DNA of 64,000 bases, from positions 124,001 to 188,000 of the forward strand of contig NZ_JACRVU010000003.1 of the NCBI RefSeq assembly GCF_018811945.1, read 5' to 3'. This document shows positions 32,010 to 41,896 of this stretch, one piece after another. Position numbers and translations under genes: made by a program. Position 1 is the stretch's first letter; every line of letters starts with the position of its first letter. The notes beneath the pieces were generated by a model, which saw nothing but the letters and a program-made list of their open reading frames with translations, was not told the DNA's origin and made no database searches. Source of the DNA: Gluconobacter sp. P1C6_b. Lineage in GTDB: Bacteria > Pseudomonadota > Alphaproteobacteria > Acetobacterales > Acetobacteraceae.

Positions 32010-32108
32010 ATCCGGGACTCCCCTGTTTGTCGTTCCCGAACCGCGGTTCAACGGAGTCGGCCACGCCAACTCCTCCCGCGTTCGAAGTGAGGCGGACCCC
32101 TAGACCAA

Positions 32109-33779
32109 TCAGGAGCGTCCCGTCAAGCCTTGCGGGCCATTCTCCGACACGCGATCGCCGCGCAGATCATTGTCCAGCGGGGACGCATGACTGTCGATAC
32201 CGTTCACGGGCTTCGGCGTCCGCAAGTCCTTGTACTGGAGCGGGCCAAACGGATCGATCTGCTTGATGCCCGGCAGGTCACTGGCGCTCCAGCCACCACC
32301 CAGGGCACGGACCAGACGCACGGAGGACTGGACCTGTGCCGTCTGGACCTCGACCTCGGCCAGACGCGCCTGAAGGGCATCCTGCTGGGCCACGAGGGCA
32401 TCAAGATAGTTCGACAGACCGCCCGTATAGAGCGCCATGGTCATGCTCTGCGTGCGCAGCGCCGCATCCACCGCTTTCTGCTGCTGATCCTGGGCGATCT
32501 TGAACTGGCGTGTCTGGGTCAGGCCATCTTCGACATCCTGGAACGCGGACAGGACGACAGAGCGGTAATTGTCCACCATGCTCCGGTACTGCGACCAGGA
32601 GCGCTGAAGCGCTGCACGCCGCAGACCACCGGTAAAGGCCGGCTCGACCGCCTGAACTGCGATCTTCCAGAAGGCCCGGGAGATGCTGGCGAGATCGAAA
32701 CCCCCGTCCTCAAAACCGCCTTCGGCACTGAAAGTGATATGCGGGTAGAACGCGGCGCGTGACACACCGATGGCCCGTGCTGAAGCAGCCATCTGCCGTT
32801 CTGCAATGGCGATATCGGGACGGCGTTCAAGAAGCGACGCGGGCAGTCCCGCATTGATCTTCACCACCCCGAAATGCATTTTCACGTCCTTGACGGGCGC
32901 GATATGGAAACCTGCGGGGGCCGTGTTGAGCAGAACCGCAATCGCGTGCTCCATGACGTTGCGCCGGGCGATCAGATTGCTCTTGCCTGCCTGCGCGGAA
33001 TAGAGCTGGGTCTCTGCACGCGAAACATCCAGCCCGGCACCGATCGAACCCGCCTGACGCAGTTCCGTGATCTCGACCGCGGCCCGGAAGTAGCGGATGG
33101 AGTCATCATAAACCGCGTTCTGGGCATCAAGCCCGCGCAGGGCAATATAGTCGGACGCCAGTTCCGCTTCCAGACTCAGCCTTGCCAGCGCGTACTGGCC
33201 AGCCGAAGCCTGCGCCAGATTTTTCTGCATCCGCGTGGTGTTACGGATCGAGTTCCAGAAATCCGGCTCCCAGGTCGCAGCACCGCTATAGGCCTGATTG
33301 GACTCATAAACGAGACTGCTGCTCGTGGCCGGGTTGTTATACAGTCGGCCGATGGAGCCCTTGTTGTCGCTCATGTGAGCCGCGCCAGTCACCTGCGGAT
33401 ACAGACGGCTTTCCGTCTCGCGGGCTACATCGCGGGCCTGCGTGAAGGCTTCAGCGGCAGCCTGCAGATCGGGATTGACGGCCAGCATACGCTTTTCGAG
33501 CCCATCGAGAATGGGATCGTTGAACATGGTCCACCAGTCACTGCGGACAACGCCATCCGCGGGCTGCGCATTGACCATCAGCCCCTTCCCTTCCCATCCT
33601 TCGGGATAGAGAAATTTCTGGGGATGATATTCAGGCGACAGATCACATGACGCCAGTCCGATCGAGAACACGCCGGCCAGAGCCGTCGTGATTCGCCACT
33701 TGGAGCGGTTACGTCTGGAAGAAGCCGTGGCGGACGGAGATGACTGGAGCGGGGATGACTGGGAACATTCCGGTTTCAT
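32109..33779 (-). CDS. RND efflux outer-membrane lipoprotein (NodT family)
   Basis: This 556-residue outer-membrane factor has an unusually long Ser/Arg-rich N-terminal segment before a lipoprotein signal ending LASC (Cys45), then DLSPEYHP. The two TolC-type repeats are visible at DWWTMFNDPILDGLEKRMLA and LLERRPDIAIAERQMAASAR. A 45-residue tail after the second repeat ends NGPQGLTGRS. It would form the outer-membrane duct for the pump encoded upstream, since the start overlaps the adaptor's stop as ATGA. No terminator is evident between it and rplK. The substrate is unknown. Confidence 0.92.
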   Translation of the reverse strand: MKPECSQSSPLQSSPSATASSRRNRSKWRITTALAGVFSIGLASCDLSPEYHPQKFLYPEGWEGKGLMVNAQPADGVVRSDWWTMFNDPILDGLEKRMLAVNPDLQAAAEAFTQARDVARETESRLYPQVTGAAHMSDNKGSIGRLYNNPATSSSLVYESNQAYSGAATWEPDFWNSIRNTTRMQKNLAQASAGQYALARLSLEAELASDYIALRGLDAQNAVYDDSIRYFRAAVEITELRQAGSIGAGLDVSRAETQLYSAQAGKSNLIARRNVMEHAIAVLLNTAPAGFHIAPVKDVKMHFGVVKINAGLPASLLERRPDIAIAERQMAASARAIGVSRAAFYPHITFSAEGGFEDGGFDLASISRAFWKIAVQAVEPAFTGGLRRAALQRSWSQYRSMVDNYRSVVLSAFQDVEDGLTQTRQFKIAQDQQQKAVDAALRTQSMTMALYTGGLSNYLDALVAQQDALQARLAEVEVQTAQVQSSVRLVRALGGGWSASDLPGIKQIDPFGPLQYKDLRTPKPVNGIDSHASPLDNDLRGDRVSENGPQGLTGRS

Positions 33780-35071
33780 CAGCGAGATCCGGCCTCCTCA
33801 GGGTTTGCATCATGCTGACGGACAGGCTGCTGATCTGCATCCTGCTGCGCTTTGCTCGGCGTGTTGTATCCCGGCGTGGTCGGGACGATCTTGACTTCGT
33901 CCCCTTCCAGCAGATCAGCAGTAGGGTTGGCAACCACACGGTCGTCTTTTGTAATACCGCTGAGGACCTGGACTGTTGTGCCAAAGTTGATGCCGACGGT
34001 CACATTCACCAGATGGGCGTGGTTATTGATGACCTTGGCCACCTGTGTTCCCTCGGCCCTGAAGATGATCGCGCCTTCCGGCAGGATCAGGATGTTCGGA
34101 TTGCCCGGGGCAGAAATATGCGCCGTCGCATAGGAGTTCGGCCACAGCAGATTATCGCTGTTATCCAGCGTCAGCTCGGTCGTAACCGTACGGGTCGCGG
34201 CATTGAAGGCGTTGGCAGTTGCGAGGAACGTCGCCCGGAAGTGGCTTCCCGGATACTGCGGCACCGTCAGCTCGGCTTCGATCTTCGGGGAAATGACGCT
34301 GGCGAAATCCTGCGGGACCGACACGAACACGCGCATCCGGTGCACATCAGCGACCGAGAACAGTTCGGACGCCGTGCCCCGTGAATTGAGATTGCCTCCG
34401 CCTGCGTTCACGTAGTCGCCCACGTTCACCAGACGCGATGTCACGATCCCATCGAACGGCGCGACGATCTTCTTGAAGTCCTCCAGGGCCTGGAAGCGGT
34501 CCACATCATGACGCGCGGCTTCAAGCTCGGCTTTCTGGGCGGCGGCATTGGCGGCCTGCACGTCCACTTCCTGACGCGACACGGCCTGTGTTCCCTTCAG
34601 GGCCGTCCAGCGTTTGGTCGTGATCAGAGCCAGATTATACCGCGCCAGAATGACGTTATAATGCGCCTTGGCTGCCTCGAACTGGGCGTCAATGCTCGGA
34701 GTGCTGATTTCAGCCAGAACATCGCCGCGTTTCACATGCGCGCCGTAGTCCTTGTACCACATCTTCACATAGCCCGAGACCTGCGCGTAGATCGGCGCCT
34801 CATACCAGGCCGCGAGATTGGCCGGAAGATCGACCTGCCGCGTCTTCGGACCCGGCTGCGGCGCAATCAGGGTGACGGGCGGAATGGCCGCGTCTTCTGT
34901 CGCGCCTGTCAGGGAATGATAATGCGCTCCCCGCTGCACGATCCCCCAGGCCGCCAGTGCGATCGCCAGCAGGATCACCACCAGCAGGACGAGCTTGCCG
35001 CGTGTTCCAGAACCCGTGCGTGCCGGATGGTTTGTCGGAGGCACCTGCCCCTGATCCGCAGAATGGCTCAC
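33779..35071 (-). CDS. RND efflux periplasmic adaptor (HlyD/AcrA family)
   Basis: The 430-residue adaptor has a single N-terminal membrane segment (LVLLVVILLAIALAAWGIVQ, about 27-46), the lipoyl half-motifs around PANLAAWYEAPIYAQVSGYV and KIVAPFDGIVTSRLVNVGDY, a short alpha-hairpin between them, and the beta-barrel part with VPQYPGSHFRATF. It bridges the inner-membrane pump and the outer-membrane factor. It overlaps both neighbours by four bases, so the three genes form one coupled operon. The Gln/Asp-rich C-terminal tail is not conserved in the family as far as I can tell. Confidence 0.93.
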   Translation of the reverse strand: MSHSADQGQVPPTNHPARTGSGTRGKLVLLVVILLAIALAAWGIVQRGAHYHSLTGATEDAAIPPVTLIAPQPGPKTRQVDLPANLAAWYEAPIYAQVSGYVKMWYKDYGAHVKRGDVLAEISTPSIDAQFEAAKAHYNVILARYNLALITTKRWTALKGTQAVSRQEVDVQAANAAAQKAELEAARHDVDRFQALEDFKKIVAPFDGIVTSRLVNVGDYVNAGGGNLNSRGTASELFSVADVHRMRVFVSVPQDFASVISPKIEAELTVPQYPGSHFRATFLATANAFNAATRTVTTELTLDNSDNLLWPNSYATAHISAPGNPNILILPEGAIIFRAEGTQVAKVINNHAHLVNVTVGINFGTTVQVLSGITKDDRVVANPTADLLEGDEVKIVPTTPGYNTPSKAQQDADQQPVRQHDANPEEAGSR

Positions 35072-38000
35072 GCGCGGTCTCCTTCAGGCCCAGCAGGCCG
35101 CTTGTAATGAATAAGGGCAAAAACGCAGGGAACAAAAAGCAGGGTGGCAACGGTTGCCACGAGAAGGCCGCCGATCACCGCCTTGCCCAGCGGCGCATTG
35201 TCGGAATTGCTGATGGACATCGGGATCATGCCGATCATCATCGCCAGCGCTGTCATCAGAACCGGGCGGATACGTTCATAACCCGCTTCCAGCGCCGCCG
35301 TGATGGCATCGCCGTGATGATCCATCCGCTCCCGGGCAAACGATACCACAAGGATGGCGTTGGCCGTGGCCGTTCCCATGCACATGATCGCACCCGTCAG
35401 GGCTGGGACCGACATGGCGGTATGGGTCAGGAACAGGCTCCAGGAGATACCACCCAGAGCGCCCGGCAGGGCAGTGATGATGACGAACGGATCGAGCCAG
35501 GACTGGAAGTTCACGACGATGATCAGATAGACCAGCACAATCGACAACGCGAGCCCACCGATCAGCTGGACATAGGCGTCATTCATCGTCACGGCCTGAC
35601 CGCGGACCACCATGCTCGAGCCATGCGGCAGCAGCTTGCGCTCATGGTTCACGATCCGGTTCACCGCCCGCGAGACAGTCCCAAGATCCATGTCTTCAGG
35701 CGCGGCATAGATATCGAAGACCGGCATGATGTTATAATGCGCGATTTCCGACGGTGTTCCGGTCTGCACCAGCGCACTCAGGCCACCCAGAAGCTGCGGC
35801 GTCTGGTTGGTCGGGTTGCCGTCTCCCTTGTCGATCGGGAGGATTTCCAGATCGTTCATGGTCTGCAGATAGTTCGCAGGCGCCTGAACGTCGATCAGCT
35901 GCGATGTGCCCTGCGCATTCAGGTAATAGGTCTGCCCCACCTGCCCACTGCCGGACAAAGTGACAAGCGCATTCAGAGCCACGTCCCGTTCGGTGATGCC
36001 CGTTCCGAGCGCGAAGCTTCGACGGTTGTTCACCATGATGGTCGGCTGCGTCATCGGCTCCTGAATGGAGACATCCGTGATACCCGGAATATGGCGCAGT
36101 TTCTTGGCAAGCTGCGTTGCAAAGCGGAAGTTGTCGCTCAGATCACGCCCCACCACCTGCACGTCAATCGGGGACGGCAGACCGAAGTTCAGGATCTTGG
36201 CCGTAAGATCACCCGGCTGGAACGTGAAGATGGTTCCCGGGAAATCATTGGTCAGCCCCTTGCGGAGCGTCCTGCGATATTCGGCGATCGGACTTTCGGA
36301 ATTGCGAAGCTGGATCGTGATGTCGCAGTCCTGCGACCCCACGGTCGGAGACGGGATCATGGCCTGGTTCAGCTGACTGAACGGCAGACCGCAGTTGTTC
36401 ACAACATTGACCACCTGGCCCGGCAGCAGGCTGCGGATCCGGCGCTCGGCCAGCCCGGCGATCTTGCCGGTTTCTTCAAGACGGCTGCCGATCGGCGCGC
36501 GCATGTGCATCTGCAGCGTGCCGGATTTGATTTCCGGAAAGAAGTCCTGCCCGATGAACAGCAGCAGCGCCATGGACGAGACCGCTGCCAGCAGGAACAG
36601 CGTCACGAAACGGCCACGGATCGAGATCAGGGTCTCGAGGATCGTTTTGTAATGCTCACGGAAGCTGGTGAACCGCGCCTCGAAACCCCGTTGGAAGCGA
36701 CCGAAAATGCTCAGCTTGCGGTTATGCCATTCCGGATCGCGATGCATCCGGACCTGCGCCGCCAGCATCCAGTTCGCCATGGTCGGAACCAGTGTCCGCG
36801 ACAGGATGAAGGACGCGATCATCGCGAAGATGATGGCCTCGGCCATCGGCATGAACAGCCAGCCCGAAATGCCCGTCAGTTCGAACAGCGGCAGCCACAC
36901 GATACAGATACAGGTCGTGGACACGAAAGTCGGAATGACGATCTGGTTCGCCGCATCAATGATAGCGTCTTCGAGTTCCTTGCCGGTCTCGAGATGCGCA
37001 TCGATATTCTCGATCATGACGGTCGCGTCATCCACGAGAATACCGACCGCCAGCGCCAGACCGCCCAGCGTCATCACGTTGATGGACTGACCGGCAATAC
37101 TCAGCCCGATGATCGAGCACAGCATCGCCAGCGGAATGGACGTCGCCACGATCACGGTCGAGCGCCACGAGCCCAGGAACAGCATGACCGTCAGACTGGT
37201 CAGGATCGCGGCCGTGATCATTTCACGCACCACGTCCACGACCGATTCCTTCACGAAGCTCGACGCATCGGTCAGGATGCTCACCGTCGTCCCGGCCGGA
37301 AGCGTTGCCTGAACCTGCGGCAGAAGCTTCTTGATACCACTCACGACAGACAGCGTGGATGCATCACCGCTCTTGAGGATGACAATCAGAACCGCCTGCT
37401 GCCCTTTCACAAGGACCGCATTGATCTGCGGTGGCCCTCCTCGATGAACCCACGCGACATCGCGCAGATAGATCACAGAATTGCCGACCTGCTTGACCGG
37501 CATCTTGTTGAATACTGCCAGATCAAGGGGCGTCGAATTCGTCTTCACCATCCAGTCGAGCTGGCCGATCCGCTGGTCACCGGCCGGAAGAACGATGTTC
37601 TGCAGGTTCAGCGCCGCAGCCACGTCCTCAGGCGAGAGCCTGTGCGCAAGCAGCTTGATCGGATCGATATCCACCATGATGTCCGGGGCCAGACCACCAT
37701 AGGGATTGGGAATGGCCGCCCCGGGCACGGAAATCAGCTCCGGCCGGATCAGGTTGGAGGCCATGTTGTAGATTTCCGACCCGGACATGGTCGGATTGTT
37801 GACCTGCAGCGTCAGGACCGGAACGGAAGACGCATCCATCGCCAGAATCAGCGGGGGCGTGGCGCCGTTCGGGAGCTGCTTGATGACCGTCTGCGAGACC
37901 GACGTGATCTGCGTCTGCGCCACCGCCGTATTGGTGCCCGGCTGGAAGAAAATCTTCACAATGCCGCGCCCGTAATAGGACGAACTTTCAATATGTTCGA

Positions 38001-38247
38001 TGTTGCTGACGGTCGCTGTCAGGGCACGTTCGTAATAATAGACGATACGTCCGGACATGTCGTCAGGCATCAGGCCCGTATAGGACCAGATGACGGCCAC
38101 AATCGGGATCTTGATCGAAGGAAAGACATCCGTCGGCGTGGAAACGATGGCCCTGACCCCGAAGATCAGGATCATGATCGACAGAACAACGAAGGTATAA
38201 GGCCGCTTCAGCGCGGTAACGACAATGGCATTCATGCGGTCAGACAA
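35068..38247 (-). CDS. RND efflux permease
   Basis: This 1059-residue pump has 12 predicted helices and two large periplasmic loops. Helix 4 carries GILVDDATVMIENI, whose two Asp equal the proton-relay Asp407/408 of AcrB. In helix 10 the AcrB Lys940 position, within the family's AKNAIL, reads TANAIL here, so the relay lysine is absent. This is a feature of some RND subgroups. The class is drug or small-molecule export rather than CusA-type heavy metal, because the metal-site methionine pattern is not seen. It is first in the operon, 158 bases downstream of a two-component system that probably regulates it. Confidence 0.93.
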   Translation of the reverse strand: MSDRMNAIVVTALKRPYTFVVLSIMILIFGVRAIVSTPTDVFPSIKIPIVAVIWSYTGLMPDDMSGRIVYYYERALTATVSNIEHIESSSYYGRGIVKIFFQPGTNTAVAQTQITSVSQTVIKQLPNGATPPLILAMDASSVPVLTLQVNNPTMSGSEIYNMASNLIRPELISVPGAAIPNPYGGLAPDIMVDIDPIKLLAHRLSPEDVAAALNLQNIVLPAGDQRIGQLDWMVKTNSTPLDLAVFNKMPVKQVGNSVIYLRDVAWVHRGGPPQINAVLVKGQQAVLIVILKSGDASTLSVVSGIKKLLPQVQATLPAGTTVSILTDASSFVKESVVDVVREMITAAILTSLTVMLFLGSWRSTVIVATSIPLAMLCSIIGLSIAGQSINVMTLGGLALAVGILVDDATVMIENIDAHLETGKELEDAIIDAANQIVIPTFVSTTCICIVWLPLFELTGISGWLFMPMAEAIIFAMIASFILSRTLVPTMANWMLAAQVRMHRDPEWHNRKLSIFGRFQRGFEARFTSFREHYKTILETLISIRGRFVTLFLLAAVSSMALLLFIGQDFFPEIKSGTLQMHMRAPIGSRLEETGKIAGLAERRIRSLLPGQVVNVVNNCGLPFSQLNQAMIPSPTVGSQDCDITIQLRNSESPIAEYRRTLRKGLTNDFPGTIFTFQPGDLTAKILNFGLPSPIDVQVVGRDLSDNFRFATQLAKKLRHIPGITDVSIQEPMTQPTIMVNNRRSFALGTGITERDVALNALVTLSGSGQVGQTYYLNAQGTSQLIDVQAPANYLQTMNDLEILPIDKGDGNPTNQTPQLLGGLSALVQTGTPSEIAHYNIMPVFDIYAAPEDMDLGTVSRAVNRIVNHERKLLPHGSSMVVRGQAVTMNDAYVQLIGGLALSIVLVYLIIVVNFQSWLDPFVIITALPGALGGISWSLFLTHTAMSVPALTGAIMCMGTATANAILVVSFARERMDHHGDAITAALEAGYERIRPVLMTALAMMIGMIPMSISNSDNAPLGKAVIGGLLVATVATLLFVPCVFALIHYKRPAGPEGDRA

Positions 38248-38360
38248 CCCCTTGGGGCTCTTCCTGGTCCGGTCATTCTCAACGGGTGTCCCCTTGCAAA
38301 TTGATCCGAGTCATATCCATCGAGACTCAGACGACAAGGAAAATTCTGTTTAAATATCAA

Positions 38361-38394
38361 GACACATGGCAAACATTGACATGATACGACACAT
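38361..38394 (-). promoter_or_regulatory. Direct repeats upstream of the RND operon
   Basis: GACACAT occurs at 38361-38367 and again at 38388-38394, with a related TTGACAT at 38376-38382, in the 158-base gap between the histidine-kinase stop and the pump start. OmpR-type regulators usually bind tandem half-sites like these. The region is AT-richer than its neighbours and is a candidate target of the adjacent regulator. Confidence 0.4.
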
Positions 38395-38405
38395 TCAGGC
38401 GCTTT

Positions 38406-39836
38406 TCAGACAGAGGCTGGCGGCGCGAAATGAATGGTGAAAACCGCTCCGGGCAGCGCCTGGCCGGGATGGGCGGACACGATATCCACTGAAGCTCCAT
38501 GCAGCCGCAGGATCGCCGACACCAGACTCAGCCCCAGACCACTTCCCGGGACATGCCGACTTTTATCCGAACGATAGAACCGGCCCATGACGGCCTTGCG
38601 CTCGTCCTCGGCAATACCGATCCCCGTATCGGCCACCTGAAGCCAGGTTGCCCCGTCAGGCCCCTGCCCCGCACTCAGCCGGACCGTTCCCGGCTCAGGT
38701 GTAAACTTGATCGCATTGTCCACGAGATTGGCCAGAACCTCGTTCAGCAGGTCCTTGTCTCCGAAAAGCGGCACCGGTTTGTCCGAATCCATCACCTCCA
38801 GCATAACACCTTCGGTTTCGGCGATGGGTTCATAAAGATCCACCACGCCCGCCAGCAATTCGCGCAGATCCAGCATCGCAAATCCCGCCCGGCGACGACC
38901 GTTCTCGATTTCGCCGATCCGCAGCAGAGCCGTGATGACGGAAAAACACTGTTCCAGATCCAAAGCCGCCCGCTCGATCGCCCCCTGAAGCGCGGCCGGA
39001 TCATTCGTGATGGCCGAAACACGCTCCAGCCGCGCCTTCACCCGCGCCAGAGGGGTCCGCAGATCATGGGCAATGTCGTTGCCCACATCCCGGATCTCGT
39101 CGAGCAGATGTTCCAGCCGGTCCAGCATCCGGTTGACCGAGACCGCCAACCGCTCGATGTCGTCGCGCTCGCGACCGGTCGGCAGGCGCTCATGCAGATC
39201 GCCATCCATGATGCGGTCAATCGCCTCATGCATGTCCTTGATCCGCCCCAGCGCACGGTGGCTCAGGAAAATCCCGGCCATCAGGGCGAACGCCACGACC
39301 GGCACCACGGACATCAGCGCCGCGCGCTTGGTGATGTAACGCAGTTCATTCGCCATATGCAGCGAGCGGGCCAGAACGAGAATACGGTCGCGGTTGCCGT
39401 TCGTCCCCTCGACCTCGACGGCCAGATACCGCATTTCGTAGGGCGTATCCCCCGGCGGCGCATCCCAGAGACGCTGCGTCTTGGGAGAGACCTCAAGCCC
39501 GACCGGCCATTTCTTGATGTCCCCCGCAATCCGGTTGCGGCTCATGTCGAACAGGGCCGCCCCGTTCAGGATCACGCGCAGATCGGTCTTGCTGCGCTCA
39601 CGGACTTCATATTCAAGCTCGGCTGGCGTCTCGTGAACCAGCAGCGCCGCCTCACGCTGGAGCAGATCGGTCGAGCGCTGCTGCTCGTATCCGCTCATCT
39701 GGCCGTAAACGAGCCCGAACTGCAGCGCCATCCCCGCGATGATCGCCACGACAAAAGCCAGTGTCAGCCGGAACGTGGCCGTTCGGAAAAGATCGGCCCG
39801 GAAGAGTTCGGAAAAGCGCAGTTCAGCCCGGGACAC
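38406..39836 (-). CDS. Sensor histidine kinase
   Basis: The protein is 476 residues when started at the GTG at 39836, which overlaps the response-regulator end by 14 bases. It has an N-terminal helix (TLAFVVAIIAGMALQFGLVY), a periplasmic sensor domain, a second helix (SVVPVVAFALMAGIFLSHRA) and a HAMP linker. The phospho-acceptor motif is DIAHDLRTPLARVKARLE, and the ATPase boxes are NLVDNAIKFTP, DTGIGI and GSGLGLSL. It would phosphorylate the regulator encoded just upstream. The frame is open 46 codons further, entirely inside the regulator gene, so the longer start is unlikely. The signal is unknown, and the adjacent pump suggests envelope or toxic-compound stress. Confidence 0.93.
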   Translation of the reverse strand: MSRAELRFSELFRADLFRTATFRLTLAFVVAIIAGMALQFGLVYGQMSGYEQQRSTDLLQREAALLVHETPAELEYEVRERSKTDLRVILNGAALFDMSRNRIAGDIKKWPVGLEVSPKTQRLWDAPPGDTPYEMRYLAVEVEGTNGNRDRILVLARSLHMANELRYITKRAALMSVVPVVAFALMAGIFLSHRALGRIKDMHEAIDRIMDGDLHERLPTGRERDDIERLAVSVNRMLDRLEHLLDEIRDVGNDIAHDLRTPLARVKARLERVSAITNDPAALQGAIERAALDLEQCFSVITALLRIGEIENGRRRAGFAMLDLRELLAGVVDLYEPIAETEGVMLEVMDSDKPVPLFGDKDLLNEVLANLVDNAIKFTPEPGTVRLSAGQGPDGATWLQVADTGIGIAEDERKAVMGRFYRSDKSRHVPGSGLGLSLVSAILRLHGASVDIVSAHPGQALPGAVFTIHFAPPASV

Positions 39837-40554
39837 GCAGACTGAACCCGGCACCGCGGATGCTGTGAATGAGCGGCGGCTCGCCGGGAACGTCAATCTT
39901 GCGCCGCAGTTTCCCGATATGGACATCCACCAGGTTCGTCTGCGGAACGAACCGGTAGTTCCACACATCCTCAAGCAGCATGGTACGCGTCAGCACGGTG
40001 TCGGGACGGCGCATCATGTATTCCAGCAGCCGGAATTCGCGCGGCAGGAGATCGATTTCCTGCCCGTTGCGAAACACCCGGCGCTCGATCAGATCCATTT
40101 CAAGCGGGCCGACCCGGAGCATCGTCACGCGGCTGTCCGTCGGACGGCGCAGCAGCGCTTCCAGGCGGGCCGCCAGCTCTTCCATGGCGAAGGGCTTGGT
40201 CAGATAATCGTCCCCGCCTGCCTTGAGACCGCTCACCCGGTCATCCACCGCCGAAAGCGCGGAGAGCACCAGAACCGGAATGTTGATCCGCTGGGCGCGC
40301 ACGCTTTCAATGACAGTCAGCCCGTCCAACTCCGGCAGCATGCGGTCCACGATCATGAGATCAAACTGCCCGGCACAGGCATGATCCAATCCTTCAACGC
40401 CTGTTGCGGCGCGCGTCACGTCATAGCCGCGCGTCGTCAATTCCTCGGCGACCTCGGCCGCAATGCTGTCGTCATCCTCAATCAGCAGAAGCCGGGGAGA
40501 GGGTTCGGGAAGGCGCTCAGGCGCCCCGGATTCATGTGCGGACGTCATGCTCAT
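39823..40554 (-). CDS. OmpR-family response regulator
   Basis: The 243-residue regulator has a receiver domain with the acidic cluster LLLIEDDDSIAAEV, the phosphorylated Asp in LMIVDRMLPELDG and the Lys of YLTKPF. The winged-helix DNA-binding domain follows, with LLPREFRLLEYMMRRPDTVL and DVHIGKLRRKIDVPGEPPLI. It is paired with the overlapping kinase gene. Start choice is uncertain: a GTG at 40563 and ATGs at 40554 and 40548 all fit, and none has a strong ribosome-binding site. Its likely targets are the RND operon and itself. Confidence 0.94.
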   Translation of the reverse strand: MSMTSAHESGAPERLPEPSPRLLLIEDDDSIAAEVAEELTTRGYDVTRAATGVEGLDHACAGQFDLMIVDRMLPELDGLTVIESVRAQRINIPVLVLSALSAVDDRVSGLKAGGDDYLTKPFAMEELAARLEALLRRPTDSRVTMLRVGPLEMDLIERRVFRNGQEIDLLPREFRLLEYMMRRPDTVLTRTMLLEDVWNYRFVPQTNLVDVHIGKLRRKIDVPGEPPLIHSIRGAGFSLRVPG

Positions 40555-40617
40555 AATCTTCACATGGGGCAGCGCCCCATGTCATCCAATTAAAATCGCT
40601 CTTAAAGGTGCCGAGGC

Positions 40618-41850
40618 TCAGGGCAGGGACGTCTCGTCCAGCACCTCTTCCATTTCGTCCGCCGTTCCGTCCAGCGCCCGCAGACGCCGCCCAAGCACAC
40701 GCGTCCGGCGCCGGGCCTCTTCGATCGTGTTGCCCATGGTCCCGGCATTGCGATGCAGCTTTTCCAGAACCTGATCCATCCGCAGCATTTCCTGCCGCGT
40801 CGCTCCCAGAAGCCCCGCAATGGCTTCCGTCCGCTCCTCAAGCGTCAGCGTGACATATCCCAGATGCACCGTCCGCAGCATCGCAGGGAGAAGCGACGGT
40901 CCCATCACCATAACCCGATACAGCCGGCCGATCTCGTCAATCACGCCGGGCATGCGGGCGATTTCGGCATAAAGCCCGTCCGTCGGCAGATACAGCACGG
41001 CAAATTCGACCGTCACCGGCGGCAGGATATATTTGGAGGCGATCTTCTTCGCTTCGAACCGGATGACGTTTTCAAGCTCGCGCCGGGCCTGACGCTCCGC
41101 CAGCGCATCGCCTGCTTCCGCAGCATTCAGCAGCCGCTCATAGGCTTCGGTCGGGAACTTGCTGTCGATTGCCAACCGCGGCGGCGTCTCCGTTCCGCGC
41201 ATTGGCATCTTTACAGCGAATTCCACATTCTCGCCCGCCGTCCCGAGACGGAAATTCGTGTCGTAGCTGCCTTCGGGCAGGATATCGTCCAGAATGGCCC
41301 GGCACTGTGCTTCGCCCCAGCCTCCCCGCGTCTTCACATTGGAGAAGAGACGCTTCAGGTCCCCGATCTGCGCCGTCACACTCGTGACTTCACCCAGCGC
41401 CTTCTGCATGACGCTGAACTGCTCCACCACACGCTGGAAGCTGGTCTGCATCTGCTTTTCGACAGCACCGTGAAGCTGTTCGTTCACAGTCGCGCGGATC
41501 CGTTCGATCTGTTCGTTCTGGCTCTGCGCCATCTCCCGCAACGCATCAGACAGCAGGAGGCGTCCCTCGGCCTGATCCTGCCCCAGATTGCGGGCCAGCG
41601 TACTCAGACGCTCGCTGGTCTCCAGCCGGAACTGATCCAGCCGCCCCGACAGCACCCGCTCGACTTCCGACAGATGTGCCCGGTGATACTCAACGTCCTG
41701 TGAGCGCTCCTGTGCCTCACGCTCCAGCAGGCGCTCGAACCGGCCGCCGCCATTGCCGCCCCGCAGAACAGCCAGAAATGCGACCAGCAGCGCGACCGCC
41801 GCCACGATCCAGGGAAGAAACTGCGCCATTCCGGAAATATTCTCCTGCAT
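40618..41850 (-). CDS. rmuC: DNA recombination protein RmuC
   Basis: The 410-residue protein has an N-terminal membrane anchor (FLPWIVAAVALLVAFLAVLR), a long coiled coil from about 40 to 150, and the RmuC domain with NVKTRGGWGEAQCRAILDDI, the nuclease-like LAIDSKFPTEAYERLL and VEFAVLYLPTDGLYAEI. RmuC limits inversions at short inverted repeats, and its precise biochemical activity is not settled. It lies 54 bases upstream of the response regulator on the same strand, so read-through into the two-component genes is possible. Confidence 0.95.
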   Translation of the reverse strand: MQENISGMAQFLPWIVAAVALLVAFLAVLRGGNGGGRFERLLEREAQERSQDVEYHRAHLSEVERVLSGRLDQFRLETSERLSTLARNLGQDQAEGRLLLSDALREMAQSQNEQIERIRATVNEQLHGAVEKQMQTSFQRVVEQFSVMQKALGEVTSVTAQIGDLKRLFSNVKTRGGWGEAQCRAILDDILPEGSYDTNFRLGTAGENVEFAVKMPMRGTETPPRLAIDSKFPTEAYERLLNAAEAGDALAERQARRELENVIRFEAKKIASKYILPPVTVEFAVLYLPTDGLYAEIARMPGVIDEIGRLYRVMVMGPSLLPAMLRTVHLGYVTLTLEERTEAIAGLLGATRQEMLRMDQVLEKLHRNAGTMGNTIEEARRRTRVLGRRLRALDGTADEMEEVLDETSLP

Positions 41851-41896
41851 GGCGCAGTCCTACCCGCTCAGCACAATACGGCCAATGCCGTCTGTA

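Noticed and set aside
34957-38304. Plus-strand frame of over 1100 codons opposite the RND pump
   Set aside because: Antisense shadow of the pump gene, low-complexity Arg/His/Asp-rich, no recognisable domain.
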